From: Desulfothermus okinawensis JCM 13304
Lineage (GTDB): Bacteria; Desulfobacterota; Desulfovibrionia; Desulfovibrionales; Desulfothermaceae
Reading direction: 5' to 3'
Assembly: GCA_001311565.1 (NCBI GenBank)
Contig: BBBM01000014.1
Location: 1 to 62,834 of the forward strand
DNA length: 62,834 nt
The position numbers and the translations under genes were made by a program. Positions 1 through 10,900 of the stretch are shown here, one piece after another. The first letter of the stretch is position 1, and each line of letters opens with the position of its first letter. The notes below the pieces were generated by a model that saw only the letters and a program-made list of their open reading frames with translations, did no database searches and was not told the DNA's origin.

Positions 1-810
1 TAACACACAAAAAAAACATAGAAATTTTATATGAAAAAGTATTAAAAGATAAAACTTATGATTTAAGGGTGGAGTTAAATGATATAATTAAAGAAAATGT
101 AAACATAAAAGAATATAACAAGTTGGTCCACAACATTGGTGAGTTATATGATAAACTCGATAAAATAGAAGGGGAGCTCTCTAAAATTGGTATTGAAGTT
201 CAAGTGGGAAAAAAAGTTTTTAAGGGAAGATGTTGGAAAAGAGTACAATAATCATCATGATTCTCAAGGAAATTTTGATGTCCTTCATTTAAAATCACAT
301 GTTAGGTATGATGGAGACAAAGATGTTTCAACGACTTTTGAAAATAGATTTAGAGATGAGATCTTCAGGCAAATAGAAAATGGAATTTTTAGAAATTTTG
401 GCCAAGGCAGGCGTGAGGTGTCCATTAAGCTCTATCCGCCAGAGCTTGGGACATTGAAGGTGGTTATGCAGGTACAAAACAGGGAAGTATCCATGGTATT
501 GCACACACAGCATAGGGATGTGCTGATGCATTGAATAAGCACATTGCTAATTTTGAGAAGTCCTTTGAACAGCAAGGATTAAAAGTGGTTAAGGTAGAAG
601 TAAAAAATGACCTTTTTTTCAGGTCATGAGGCACCTTTTAGGGATTTTGGTGGTTCCAGGGATAGGTCCCAAAATAATAAGTTCAGGTTTAGCAGACGTT
701 CTTTGTTTGGACTTAGATTAGTTGGAGAAAGGGATATATCAACAATAGATCCTGATAATTTGTCTAATGTTATAAGAATAAATAGTGGTTCCCTATATGT
801 AGTGGCTTAG
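1..810 (+). CDS. fliK: Flagellar hook-length control protein FliK, C-terminal part (5' end off the window)
   Basis: The C-terminal FliK domain is recognised by a stretch around VSIKLYPPELGTLKVVMQV (about 416-474), followed by a helix reading ALNKHIANFEKSF and a tail ending at 810. In known systems FliK is exported through the flagellar machinery, measures hook length and switches export to filament proteins. The frame is open from position 3, so the start lies upstream. Three shifts break it: an A7 run at 209-215, a missing base near 528-532, and a T7 run at 613-619; removing or restoring one base rejoins the conserved domain. It lies directly before flgD and flgE, the usual hook-assembly order. 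The N-terminal linker is Lys/Asn/Glu-rich and not recognisable by itself. Confidence 0.82.
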
Positions 811-827
811 ATAAAGGAGATTCTTTT

Positions 828-1523
828 ATGAATTTAGATTATGTGGGTAAAGAAAATATTTTGGGTAGGGCTGAGACTGATTTTACAAAAGAAAGCAAAG
901 CTACTGGAACCCAGAGTAAAATGGGAAAGGATGCTTTTTTTACAGCTCCTTGTGACCCAATTAAAGCTTCAGGACCCAACAAATCCAATGGATGACAAAG
1001 AGTTAACAGCCCAACTGGCACAGTTTAGTAGCTTGAATCATTAAATAACATTGACAAGGCAGTGGAAGTTATTTCCTCTAAGCTGGACAACAATACTATT
1101 TTATCAGGTGTAAAATTTTTAGGAACCCAGGTACGAGCCCCAGGAAAGGAGATAGTTAAACAGGACTCAAATATCTCTCAGGTGACATATACCCTTGATG
1201 GAAATTCTATAAGGACATACGTAAATATTTTTGATCGACATGGAAATATAGTAAACACAGTTGAGTTGGGACCAAAAAGCGAGGGCACCTATGATTTTAA
1301 ATGGGATGGAAAGGATTTTAACGGAAATATATTGCCAGATGGTCATTATTTTCTTTCTTTTGGTGCAGAAGGGGATAATGGGGAAGGAATACTGGTAAAC
1401 AGTGAGGTATATGGTAAGGTGGTAGGTATCACTAAAGATGGAACAAGTTTAGTTTTAAGACTTGATGATGGAAGAGAAGTCCCCATGGATACCGTGGATT
1501 CAGTGGGTAGTTTTGACAATTAA
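828..1523 (+). CDS. flgD: Flagellar hook assembly scaffold protein FlgD
   Basis: FlgD is the cap on which hook subunits polymerise. The signature [18 protein letters not shown] followed by [11 protein letters not shown] is near residues 40-70, as usual for FlgD. The C-terminal half has the FlgD Ig-like/FlgD-Tudor region (for example [18 protein letters not shown]). The chosen ATG follows an AAAGGAG ribosome site at 811-817. Two shifts occur: a T7 run at 935-941 that needs one base fewer, and a missing base near 1039-1042 (SLNH then NNIDKAVEV). Length is about 231 residues, normal for the family. It lies 17 bases after fliK and 26 before flgE, consistent with one operon. Confidence 0.92.
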
Positions 1524-1549
1524 TAAAAAAAAGGATAAGGAGGTAAGCC

Positions 1550-3201
1550 ATGGCTTTAGGTGCTGCACTTTATGCAGGAACAAGTGGCTTAAAAGTACAT
1601 GGAGAAAAAAATGAATGTCATAGGCCATAATCTGGCCAATGTTAGTACTATTGGGTATAAGGCCAGCAGAATGGATTTTGAAGATGCCCTATACCAGTCA
1701 ATTACCACAGCTTCAGGCGCGGACCAAGTTGGAAGAGGCGCTTCTATTTCTGCAATTTTAACTGACTTTTCTCAAGGGTCTATGGAATCAACAAACGTTT
1801 CAACTGATCTGGCAATAGGAGGAAAAGGCTTTTTTTATTGTGTCACCTAAAGGAGAACAACTTGAATATTACACCAGGGCAGGAGATTTTAGATTTGATA
1901 AAGAAGGCTACCTGGTAGATCCACATGGTTATGTGTTGCAGGGGTGGAGGGTGGAGCAAGAAAATAGGTCCCAGGTAGCATCCTCTACCACCTCTACTTC
2001 TACAGTGGGAAGCTCTGTTAATACTGTGGGTTCCTATGGAGATATAAGATTGGAGAATTTCCAATCTCCTCCTCAAGCCACACAATATGTCCAGATAATT
2101 GCTAATTTAAATTCACAAAGTGAAGAAAAGGCAACAGACCAGAACGACCCGTTTTTTTGCTATGTATAAAAAAATGGGATGCCACCCAGGATACTCCTTT
2201 AGGTGATAATCTCTATTCATACCAGACAACCCTCAAGGTATATGATGAAAATGGTTCTCCTCATGACCTTACAGTGTATTTTGATAAAGCAGAAGATCAC
2301 GTGACAAATGGGACCGCTGGATATCAATATTGGGAGTATATGGTGACAGTTAATCCAGATGAGGACAATAGGGCATTTTGGTCTTCAGCCACTGATACTT
2401 CCAAAAAAAGGTGTCCTGATGATTGGTACCCTTACCTTTGATAGTGCAGGAAATCTTATTGGACAATCTGCATATACTATAAAGGATACAGATACTTCTA
2501 CTCCAGATTCTATAGATTTAACCGATTCTAATAATCCAGGGAATCTTCAAAACTGGCAGCCAGCAGATTTTAATATAGAGGGATATCCTATTTGTACGGC
2601 AAATTTTCTGGGAAATGAGGGAGGAGATGCAACTAATATGGAAAATGCAAAGAACATAGCTTTAGATTTTGGGGCATATTCTCAATCAGCTTCATGGCCA
2701 GCAGGTACTGGAAATGCAGATGGGGTGGGAACGAATGCACAAAATTTGCCTTCATTTGAGGACATGAAAATTGGTGCCCTGTCTGTTACAAGCTACAGTA
2801 GTGCATCCACCACTTACACACAGGCTCAGGATGGATATCCTGCGGGGGATTTGGAATCCATTTCTGTTAGTAGAGACGGAGTTATCACTGGCCATTATTC
2901 CAATGGACAAGTACTTGAGCTATACGCCGTTACTCTTGCGAATTTTAACAATCCTGAGGGGCTTAGAAGGGAAGGGGGAAATCTTTTCTTGGAGACCAGG
3001 GAATCTGGTACAGCATTAACTGGACTTCCAACTACTGCAGGGCTTGGGAGTATTTCTTCAAACTCCTTGGAACAATCCAATGTGGATATGTCAGAGGAAT
3101 TTGTAAAAATGATAACCACCCAAAAGGGGTTTCAGGCTAATGCCAGGACAATAACCACAACAGATTCCTTACTAAATGAAGTTGTACAACTAGTCAGATA
3201 A
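1550..3201 (+). CDS. flgE: Flagellar hook protein FlgE
   Basis: FlgE is the structural subunit of the flagellar hook. The N-terminal rod-type motif NVIGHNLANVSTIGYKASR and the C-terminal helix motif MITTQKGFQANARTITTTD are both present, so the gene is full length (about 550 residues, long for FlgE but normal in sulfate reducers). A GGAGG ribosome site lies 6 bases before the ATG. The frame is broken at five runs of seven (A7 1605-1611, T7 1830-1836, T7 2152-2158, A7 2168-2174, A7 2403-2409); removing one base at each restores a continuous FlgE. It is last in the fliK-flgD-flgE group and is followed by a tRNA with its own promoter. Confidence 0.93.
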
Positions 3202-3208
3202 GCTTTTC

Positions 3209-3237
3209 TTGACAAGGAATTTATATTGTCCTAAAAA
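3209..3237 (+). promoter_or_regulatory. Sigma-70-type promoter for tRNA-Arg
   Basis: A perfect -35 box TTGACA at 3209-3214 is followed after 17 bases by TAAAAA at 3232-3237. The predicted start falls about 5 bases before the tRNA. The -10 is weak, and the A8 run inside it may be miscounted by one. Confidence 0.5.
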
Positions 3238-3247
3238 AAAGTTCAAT

Positions 3248-3321
3248 GCGCCAGTAGCTCAGGAGGATAGAGCGTTGGACTACGAATCCAAAGGTCGGGG
3301 GTTCAAATCCTCCCTGGCGCA
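3248..3321 (+). tRNA. tRNA-Arg (anticodon ACG)
   Basis: The cloverleaf is visible by eye. Acceptor strands GCGCCAG (3248-3254) and CTGGCGC (3314-3320) pair with discriminator A at 3321. The anticodon stem TTGGA/TCCAA encloses loop CTACGAA, giving anticodon ACG, read as inosine-CG and decoding CGN arginine codons. The T arm contains GGTTCAAATCC. CCA is not encoded, and a T8 tract follows at once, which probably ends transcription. Confidence 0.96.
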
Positions 3322-3434
3322 TTTTTTTTATCCATTAACATCCTTCCTTTATTTTGGATCAATCCTTGACAGTACTCATTTCCATGTCTAATTAAAGTTA
3401 AGTCTTAATTGAAAAATTTTTATAGGAGATGTGT

Positions 3435-3799
3435 ATGGCTCACGAAATAAAATTAGTAAAGATTGTTACAGGTGACTATGTTATTGGGAAATGGGTAGAA
3501 GAAGATGGGAAATTAAAAGATCCTGCAATTCTTCAGACAATACCAACTCAAAATGGCATTTCAATGGCCCTTATGCCTTTGGTTATCCCTTTGATCAAGA
3601 GATAGAGGGAGAAATTTCAAAAGACCACATAATATACTGGTATAAAAATATCCCTGCTGAGCTTGAAACAAAGTATCTAGAGGCATCAAGTAACCTTACA
3701 ATCTCTTCGTCATCAGATTTAAAGAATCTGGAAAATCTAATGGGTGGTGGTCAAAAGAGTGGCAGGGTAACAAATATCTCAGATTTACTTAAGGGATAA
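3435..3799 (+). CDS. Conserved hypothetical protein, small beta-rich (Sm-like?)
   Basis: About 121 residues after correction, starting MAHEIKLVKIVTGDYVIGKW with an AGGAGA ribosome site 6-7 bases upstream. The first 60 residues look like short beta strands around a GDYVIGKW turn and the sequence PFGYPFDQEIEGEI. The C-terminus is Ser/Gly-rich. I associate this pattern from memory with conserved unnamed proteins of sulfate reducers, possibly with an Sm-like fold; that is inference. One base appears missing near 3574-3578, where PFGYPFDQE begins. The gene is monocistronic between a tRNA and a strong terminator. Function unknown. Confidence 0.6.
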
Positions 3800-3807
3800 A
3801 AACTTTT

Positions 3808-3851
3808 AGCCAATGTGCCTAATTAATTAGGTGCATTGGCTTTATTTTTTT
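3808..3851 (+). terminator. Intrinsic terminator
   Basis: Inverted repeat 3808-3841 (AGCCAATG and GCCTAAT pair with ATTAGG and CATTGGCT) followed by TTATTTTTTT. It ends the small conserved gene. The hairpin directly abuts the start of the radical SAM gene at 3854, which has no clear ribosome site. Confidence 0.8.
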
Positions 3852-3853
3852 CT

Positions 3854-6278
3854 ATGAAAGAACTTCTTCCATTATTTGAAAATCCCTCCCATTATATTGG
3901 CCAGGAAATAAATAGTGTCCATAAGTCAAAAGATATCCCCCTTAAATGGTGTCTTGCATTTCCTGATAAATATCCAGTTGGTGTTTCCTATTTTGGCCAT
4001 CAGATTTTGTATGGGATATTAAATTCAAGGGAAGATCTCTGGGCACAGCGGGTTTACGCTCCATCAAAGCAGGTTGGCAATCTGTTAAAAACAAAGAATG
4101 TATCCCTTTCAACCCTTGAGGGGGATATGCCCCTTGCTACCATGGACTTAATTGGTTTTAGTATTACCAATGAGCTTTGCTACACCACAATTTTATACAT
4201 GCTTGATCTTGGAAAGCTTCCTCTTTTATCAAAAGATAGAGATAATTTCTGTCCTATTATAATTGCTGGAGGAGAAGGAGTATTTAATCCTGTTCCCCTT
4301 GAACCATTTTTTTGATGCTTTTGTAATTGGCGATGGGGAAGAAGTGGTATTGGAAATATCTGATGTTTTGATTGAGTGCAAATCAAGGAATATCCAAAGA
4401 AGAGATGTTCTCGAGAAATTATCTGAAATAGAGGGTGTCTATGTTCCGGTCTATGGAAGAAGACCGGTGAAAAGAAGGATAATTTCTCATCTAAAAAAGG
4501 AATATGCCCCTGAAAAACAGATAGTCCCCTTTGGAAAACCTGTTCACGATAGGTATGTGGTGGAGGTCTCCAAGGGATGTAGTAGAGGATGTAGGTTTTG
4601 TTATGCTGGTATGATTAATAGGCCTGTTAGAGAGAGAGTTATTTCTGATATTGAATGGATTTTAGATAAAGGACTAAAGGCTACTGGTTATGAAGAGGTT
4701 GGGTTGCTTTCTCTCAGTGTTGGAGATTTTTCTGCCCTGGATAAACTAATATCATTGACCTTTTCAAGGTGTATAAGGGAAAATATCTCTCTGTCTCTTC
4801 CTTCCCTTCGAGCTGGGAGTGTGCCAGAAGATCTTATAAAAAAATATAGCAAAACTAAAAAGCAGGGGTTTGACCCTGGCTCCAGAGGCAGGCACCCAGA
4901 GGCTTAGAGATGTAATAAACAAGGGCATAACAGAAGATGACCTTATAAATCATGTAAAATGGGCATTTGAAAATGGATGGCAGCAGGTAAAACTCTATTT
5001 TATGATTGGACTCCCAACAGAAGATAGAGGAGATTTAGAAGGGATTTATGATCTGTGCTTAAAGGTATTAGAGATTGCACCTGGGAAGAGTCGACGTCTA
5101 AAGGTATCAGCTTCTATTTCCCCCTTTGTTCCCAAGCCCCATACTCCTTTTCAATGGGAGAGGCAAAGCTCCTTAGAGGAAATAAAAGAAAAGATTTCTT
5201 TTTTTAAATAAAAGGTTTAAGAAAAATAGAAGGCTTAATCTCAGCTGGCCTACCCTGGAGATGTCTATTGTAGAAGGGGTTTTTTTCCAGGGGAGATGAA
5301 CATCTATCTAAGGTGATTTTAGATGCATACCTGTCTGGAGATGTTTTTACAGGATGGATGGAACACTTTAATTATAATCTCTGGGTTCAGGTATTTAAGA
5401 AACATGGAATAGATATATCTACATATTTGAGGTCCAGAGAACTGGATGATAAACTTCCGTGGGATTTTATTGACACAGGAGTTAAGAAAAAAATTTCTAA
5501 AAAAAAGAGCTGGTAAAGGCTAAAAATGGTGAGACCACCCCAGATTGCAGGTGGGGAGATTGTTCTGGTTGTGGGGCATGTGATTTTAACGATATATATC
5601 CCATATTAAATTCAAAAGAAAAATCCCAAAAAGGATTTGATACACAAATAAATAAGTCAAATGGGAATGTTGAAAATAGATGTAGTTATTTATTTTGGTT
5701 TGAAAAAAAAGGATTTTGCAAGCTATTTGTCCCAGCTGGAACTCCAGAAGGTAATTGAAAGGACAATGAGGAGGTCAGGGATTCCATTGGTGTTTTCAAA
5801 GGGATATAATCCCCGACCCAAAATATCCTTTGGCCGTGCCTTGCCTGTTGGGGTGGCCAGTTTGTGTGAGTGTTTGGGGGTGCAGGCTAGAAAGAGACTT
5901 GATGAACATATTATTGATGAGCTAAATAAAAATTCAATACCTGGTATAAGTTTTAACACCTTTGAATACCTGGGATATGGTCTAAAAATACCTCAGTCTA
6001 TAATGGAATTATATGAGTTGGTTTTTATTAACAATAAAGAAAATTATTTATCAGAACTCCAGGGAAAATCAATAAAAGACCTTGTATTTAAGAAAAAAAG
6101 ACAAAAAAAATCCCCTTAGACTGGGTGGTGGACAAATGGGAGATTAAAGGAAGGTCAATCTACTTTATGTTTGATTGGAAGAAATGTTATTTAAATCCAT
6201 TAAGTATTATAAAAACTATCTTTAAAGGCATATATCCCATGGATTTTCATCTTAAAAAAAATAAAACAGTTTTTTTGA
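3854..6278 (+). CDS. TIGR03960-type radical SAM protein with C-terminal TIGR03936/DUF2344 domain
   Basis: The N-terminal part (from MKELLPLFENPSHYIGQE) is the B12-binding-like domain of the TIGR03960 family. The radical SAM cluster motif CSRGCRFCYAG lies near 4576-4610 and is followed by LTLAPEAGTQRLRDVINKG. A distal Cys cluster DCRWGDCSGCGACDFND is near 5548-5590. The last 200 residues match the TIGR03936 domain (RRSGIPLVFSKGYNPRPKIS). Exact chemistry is not established for the family. About eight single-base shifts occur (T7 4307-4313, A5 near 4856-4862, T7 near 5197-5203, T7 5280-5286, A7 and A8 5487-5506, A8 5703-5710, and 6103-6119); each correction restores family sequence. If the T7 at 6270-6276 is really T6, a TGA ends the gene 2 bases before cobB. 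Confidence 0.86.
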
Positions 6279-6280
6279 AA

Positions 6281-7010
6281 ATGAAGAAAATAATAAATGA
6301 AGTTGTTGAAAAATTAAGGGATTCCAGAAAAGTTGCAGTCCTCACAGGGGCAGGTGTATCTGCTGAAAGTGGAATCCCCACATTTAGGGGAGATGGAGGG
6401 CTGTGGAGAAATAAAGATCCTATGAAGCTGGCCAGTATTGATGGATTTATGGAAAATTCCAGAGAGGTATGGGAGTTTTATAACTGGCGCAGGGAGTTAA
6501 TATCAAAGGTAAGTCCTAATCCAGCCCACATTGCACTTGCTGAATTAGAAAAGAAAAAGAAAGAATTTTTGCTCATAACCCAGAATGTAGACGGTCTCCA
6601 TGAGCTAGCTGGAAGTGAAAAGGTAGTTGAGATTCATGGGAGTATCTGGAAGGTCAGGTGCCTCCAGTGTAAAAGTGTTTATGTGGACAGGAGACCAAAT
6701 TTAGGAACTTTGCCCAGGTGTGGTAAGTGTGGTGGCCTGCTTAGGCCAGGGGTGGTCTTTTTTTGGAGAGTCTTTAGATCCTGTTTTGCTTGATAAGAGT
6801 ATGGAATTTTTAAGGTCGTGTGATTTTATGATGGTTGTTGGCACATCTTCTGTTGTCCAGCCTGCGGCTTCTTTTTCCCTGGTAGCAAAGGAGGCTGGGG
6901 CAATGGTAGTGGAAATTAATCTAGAGAATACTCCATATACAAAATATATGGATTATTCTATTCAGGGTAAGGCAGGAAAAATTTTGCCTGTTATTGTTAA
7001 AAGGCTATAA
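6281..7010 (+). CDS. cobB: NAD-dependent protein deacylase of the SIR2 family
   Basis: Sirtuins remove acyl groups from lysines using NAD+, giving nicotinamide and O-acyl-ADP-ribose. Visible motifs in order are TGAGVSAESGIPTFRG (NAD binding), TQNVDGLH, the catalytic His in EIHGS, two CxxC pairs for structural zinc (CLQC and CGKC), then GTSSVVQPAA and a C-terminal INLENT. Length is about 242 residues, normal for the class. One T7 run near 6758-6764 shifts the frame after RPGVVFF; with six T it reads on into GESLDPVLL. It may be co-transcribed with the radical SAM gene, and metK follows 21 bases later. Confidence 0.93.
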
Positions 7011-7031
7011 ATTAAACATAAGGAGTTAGTT

Positions 7032-8202
7032 ATGATTGGGAAAACCGGGAGATATATGTTTGCATCAGAGTCTGTTACTGAGGGACATCCAGATAAGGTG
7101 GCTGACAGGATTTCAGATGCCATATTAGATGAATTTCTAAAGCAAGATCCAGATGCAAGGGTAGCTTGTGAGACACTGGTTACAACTGGGCTTTGTTTTG
7201 TGGCAGGGGAGATAAGCAGCAATGGAGTGGTGGACTATCCAGAGGTTGTAAGAGAGACCATAAAGGAGATTGGATACAACAGCTCTGAGATGGGATTTGA
7301 TTGGCGCACATGTGCAGTAATATCTTCCCTGGATAAACAATCCCCTGATATTGCAATGGGTGTTAATAGACAAAAACCAGAAGAACAGGGGCTGGTGATC
7401 AGGGGATGATGTTTGGTTTTGCGTGTAAAGAGACCGAGACACTTATGCCAACACCAATTTACCTTGCCCATAAGCTGAGCCGGAGGCTCACCTATGTTAG
7501 AAAAAAAAGGTATCTTGGATTTCTTGAGACCAGATGGGAAGACCCAGGTTGCCCTGGAATATGAAAATGGCAGGCCCATTAGAATTGACAATGTGGTAAT
7601 TGCTGCCCAGCATGAAGAGAGCGTAACATATGAAGATTTAAGGGAGGCAATAATTGAAGAGGTGATTAATCCCACATTGCCTGAAGAGCTGGTGGACGAT
7701 AAATTAAGGGTATTTATCAATACAACAGGTAGGTTTGTCATTGGTGGACCAATGGGCGATTGCGGAATGACAGGTAGAAAGATCATTCAGGATACATATG
7801 GTGGCATGGCATCCCACGGTGGCGGTGCTTTTTCTGGTAAAGATCCCTCCAAGGTGGATAGATCTGCTGCTTATATGGCAAGATATATTGCAAAAAAATA
7901 TTGTGGCAGCTGATCTTGCTGATATGTGTGAGGTCCAGATTGCATATGTTATTGGGGTCGCTGAACCTGTTTCTGTTTTAGTAAATACCAATGGTACAGG
8001 AAAGGTAAGCGATGAAACACTTACAAAGGCCATATTAGAGGTCTTTGACTTAAGGCCTTATTTTATTATTGAAAGGCTAAAGCTGAAGAGACCAATTTAT
8101 AGGGAAACATCCTGTTATGGTCATTTTGGAAGGGAACATCCTGATTTTATATGGGAAAAAACAGACGCAGTTGAGGACTTAAAAACCGCCTGTAAGATAT
8201 AA
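7032..8202 (+). CDS. metK: S-adenosylmethionine synthetase
   Basis: MetK makes S-adenosylmethionine from methionine and ATP. Signatures are [20 protein letters not shown] near the N-terminus, [14 protein letters not shown], and the P-loop-like [20 protein letters not shown]. The C-terminal [16 protein letters not shown] region is complete, giving about 389 residues. An AAGGAG site lies 7 bases before the ATG. Shifts: one G missing at 7387-7390 (G4 should be G5 to give QGAGDQG), an A8 at 7501-7508, and an A7 near 7891-7897. The next gene is a methionine-synthase-like protein, so the pair probably serves methionine and SAM supply. Confidence 0.95.
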
Positions 8203-8318
8203 TAAAGATATTCAAAATTAGGATGAATTTGAGCTAAACACCTACTATTTTTTTAGTAACGTCTTGAAAAAAAATGTATATATGGTTCTGTGAAAAATTT
8301 ATTTAAGGTAGGTATATT

Positions 8319-9404
8319 ATGTTAAATATCAAACCAAATGGGCTCCCAATGTTGATTGGGAGCCTTCCTTTAGATGACCACAAAAAGGCCCTGGATTTAG
8401 TTTTCAGGTACACCCCATACATCCCTTTGTGGATTCAGCTTCCTAAAAGGCCCTTTGAGGGTATGATCTCCCAGTTCATGTCTTCTCTTCCTGGATATAC
8501 GTTCCATTCAGGAAAGGAATTTATTGATTCCACTTCTGATTCTTTTCAGGAAGATCTGGTTTTATTTTATGAAGATTACATGGCAGTAGTAGATGGAAGG
8601 TTAGAGATTGAAGAGAGCAGGTTTGTGCTGGATAGGGAAAGGGCGGCAGGATTTTACCATCTGGTTGAGAAACTGGAGCAAATGGATAATCTAGATGGTG
8701 TTTTTGCTATAAAAGGTCAGATTACTGGTCCAATAACCTTTGCTACCTCTGTTAAAGATGCAGGAGGAAGGGCTATATTTTATGACCTTCAGCTAAGGGA
8801 CATGGCCATTAAATATTTAACCATGTTATGTGCATATCAGGCAAAGGTTTTATCTAAATTTGGCAGACCAGTAATAATCTTTTTAGATGAGCCAGCCCTT
8901 GCTGGATTTGGTTCTTCAGAATTTATAAGTATAAGCAGAGATGATGTATTATCAGCATTTTTTGAGATTATAGACTATTTGCGTGTACAGAATGTGTTGG
9001 TGGGAATACATGTATGTGCCAATACAGATTGGTCCCTGGTCTTTGATAGTGGTGCAGATATTCTGAGTTTCGATGCCTATTCCTATTTTGATAAGCTCCT
9101 TTTGTTTAAGGATAAAGTCAAGGACTTTTTAACCAGGGGGAAATTTATTGCATGGGGGATTGTTCCAACGGATGGAAGGTTTATTGAGAAAGAGACATTT
9201 GAAAGTCTGGATGAAAAGTTTGCTTCTCAATTGAATACAATGACAGAGCAGATAAGTTTAGATAAAACCAGTATATTATCCCAAACATTTATAACCCCCA
9301 GTTGTGGTGCTGGTTCTTTGACTATGGAGCTAGCTGAGAAGGTTTTATCTATTACTGGAACTCTGAGTGAGAAGATTGTTGAGGGGACAAAAAGATGGAA
9401 ATAA
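8319..9404 (+). CDS. Short MetE-like (UROD/MetE fold) methyltransferase, candidate methionine synthase
   Basis: Intact 361-residue protein. It corresponds to the catalytic C-terminal barrel of cobalamin-independent methionine synthase without the N-terminal half. Zinc-ligand motifs are visible: GIHVCANTDWS (His-x-Cys) and ITPSCGAGSL (the second Cys). Where MetE usually has ISIE, this protein reads ILSFDAYS, so Asp may replace the Glu ligand. Short core-MetE proteins in anaerobes are proposed or shown to take methyl groups from corrinoid proteins rather than methyl-folate. The position after metK supports a methionine role, but a corrinoid or other methyltransferase of the same fold is possible. 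A T6 run at 8958-8963 is in frame here. Confidence 0.72.
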   Translation: MLNIKPNGLPMLIGSLPLDDHKKALDLVFRYTPYIPLWIQLPKRPFEGMISQFMSSLPGYTFHSGKEFIDSTSDSFQEDLVLFYEDYMAVVDGRLEIEESRFVLDRERAAGFYHLVEKLEQMDNLDGVFAIKGQITGPITFATSVKDAGGRAIFYDLQLRDMAIKYLTMLCAYQAKVLSKFGRPVIIFLDEPALAGFGSSEFISISRDDVLSAFFEIIDYLRVQNVLVGIHVCANTDWSLVFDSGADILSFDAYSYFDKLLLFKDKVKDFLTRGKFIAWGIVPTDGRFIEKETFESLDEKFASQLNTMTEQISLDKTSILSQTFITPSCGAGSLTMELAEKVLSITGTLSEKIVEGTKRWK

Positions 9405-10258
9405 AAAAAGTTAAGAATCCTCATTACGGGCGCCAATGGGCAACTTGGATATGATTTTAGAAGATTACTGAAAGAAAAAGGATGTGAATTTGTTGCCACT
9501 GATTATCGGGAATTAGATGTGACTGCCGAGGATATGGTAAGGAAATTTACTCAACAGGAGAAGTTCAATTTAATTATTAACTGTGCAGCATACAATGATG
9601 TGGACAGGGCAGAAGATGAGAAGGAGAGTTGCTATAGATTAAATGCATATGCACCCTTATATCTGGCAAAGGCTGCTAAGGAGATAGACGCTGTTTTTGT
9701 CACATATTCAACTGATTTTGTTTTTGATGGAGAAAAAGGATCGCCTTATACAGAAGAGGATAAACCCAATCCCCTCTCTGTGTATGGCAAAAGTAAATTA
9801 GAAGGAGAAAGATTTGTATTAAATGAGTATGATAAGTCCATAGTCATCAGAACATCCTGGCTTTTTGGTGTTGGTGGACAAAACTTTAATACCCAGGTCT
9901 TAAGGTGGGCGAGGAGCAATAATCAACTAAAAATTGTTGACGATCAGATATCTTCCCCAACTTATTCTTATGATCTCGCAAATTTCTCTTTGAAATTACT
10001 GAAAAGAGGAACTTTTGGTCTATTTCATTTTTCCAATAGGGGTATAGCAAGTAAATATGATCAGGCCCTTTATGTCCTTAAAAAGGCTGGATGGAAGGGC
10101 ACCTTGCAGAGGCAAAATCTTCAGATTTTAATCTTAAAGCAAGAAGGCCAGGTTTTAGTAAACTGGATAGTAGTAAGATGGAAGCCCTGGTAAAAGAAAA
10201 AATTCCATATTGGGAGGATGGTATAGATAGATGGTGGGAGGAGTATAATGCCATTTAG
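9395..10258 (+). CDS. rfbD: dTDP-4-dehydrorhamnose reductase
   Basis: RfbD reduces dTDP-4-dehydro-L-rhamnose with NAD(P)H, the last step to dTDP-L-rhamnose. Motifs: TGANGQLGYDF (Rossmann), YSTDFVFDG, the YGKSKLEGE active-site YxxxK, and RTSWLFG. The ATG overlaps the last codons of the preceding gene. An A7 run at 9403-9409 shifts the frame directly after MEIKK, and one C seems missing at 10102-10103; after that correction the C-terminus continues as LAEAKSSDFNLKARRPGFSK and ends at 10258. First of a four-gene rhamnose set, overlapping rfbC by about 10 bases. Confidence 0.93.
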
Positions 10259-10807
10259 TTTTTTTAAAATGTCCTATTGATGGGTTAGTATTGATTGAAC
10301 CAAAGGTATTTTCAGATGATCGTGGTTTTTTTTATGGAGACATATAAAAGATCTCACTTTAACCAGATTGGAATAGAAGAAGAGTTTGTACAGGACAATC
10401 ACTCAAAATCAGTTAAAGGGGTGTTAAGGGGACTCCATTTTCAAAAGTCACCATATGAACAGGGAAAACTTGTTCGGTGTATCCAGGGGGTGGTTTTTGA
10501 TGTGGCTGTGGATATTAGAAAAGACAGTTCTACTTTTGGAAAATGGTATGGGATCAAACTTTCTTCAGAGAACAAAAGGATGCTCTGGATACCAAAAGGC
10601 TTTGCCCATGGATTTTTAACATTAAGTGATACTGCTGAGGTAATCTATAAGGTTTCTGGCAGTGAATACAATCCCCAGTATGATGCTGGAATTAGATGGA
10701 ATGACCCAACAATTAATATAGATTGGCCATTTGAAGAATATGGGATACAAACCCCTCTACTTTCTCCAAAGGATGGAAAATTGCCATTATTGATGGAATT
10801 ATTTTAG
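10249..10807 (+). CDS. rfbC: dTDP-4-dehydrorhamnose 3,5-epimerase
   Basis: RfbC epimerises dTDP-4-dehydro-6-deoxyglucose at C3 and C5. The cupin motif KGVLRGLHFQ with catalytic His and the downstream IPKGFAHGFLTLSD are present, and length is about 185 residues as usual. The ATG lies inside the end of rfbD. A T7 run at 10259-10265 and a T8 run at 10326-10333 each need one base fewer to join FLKCPIDGLVLIEPKVF to RGFFMETYKRSHF. Part of the dTDP-rhamnose pathway. Confidence 0.93.
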
Positions 10808-10900
10808 AAGTAAAAGTTTTTAATTAATTCTAGTAGGTTGTAATATCGGACTGAGATGGAATGTTGTTTTGAAAATAGATAGTAAGAGTGGGGTAAAGAA

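Noticed and set aside
7235..7786. 183-codon minus-strand frame across metK
   Set aside because: Antisense shadow of a strongly conserved gene; no ribosome site and no family resemblance.
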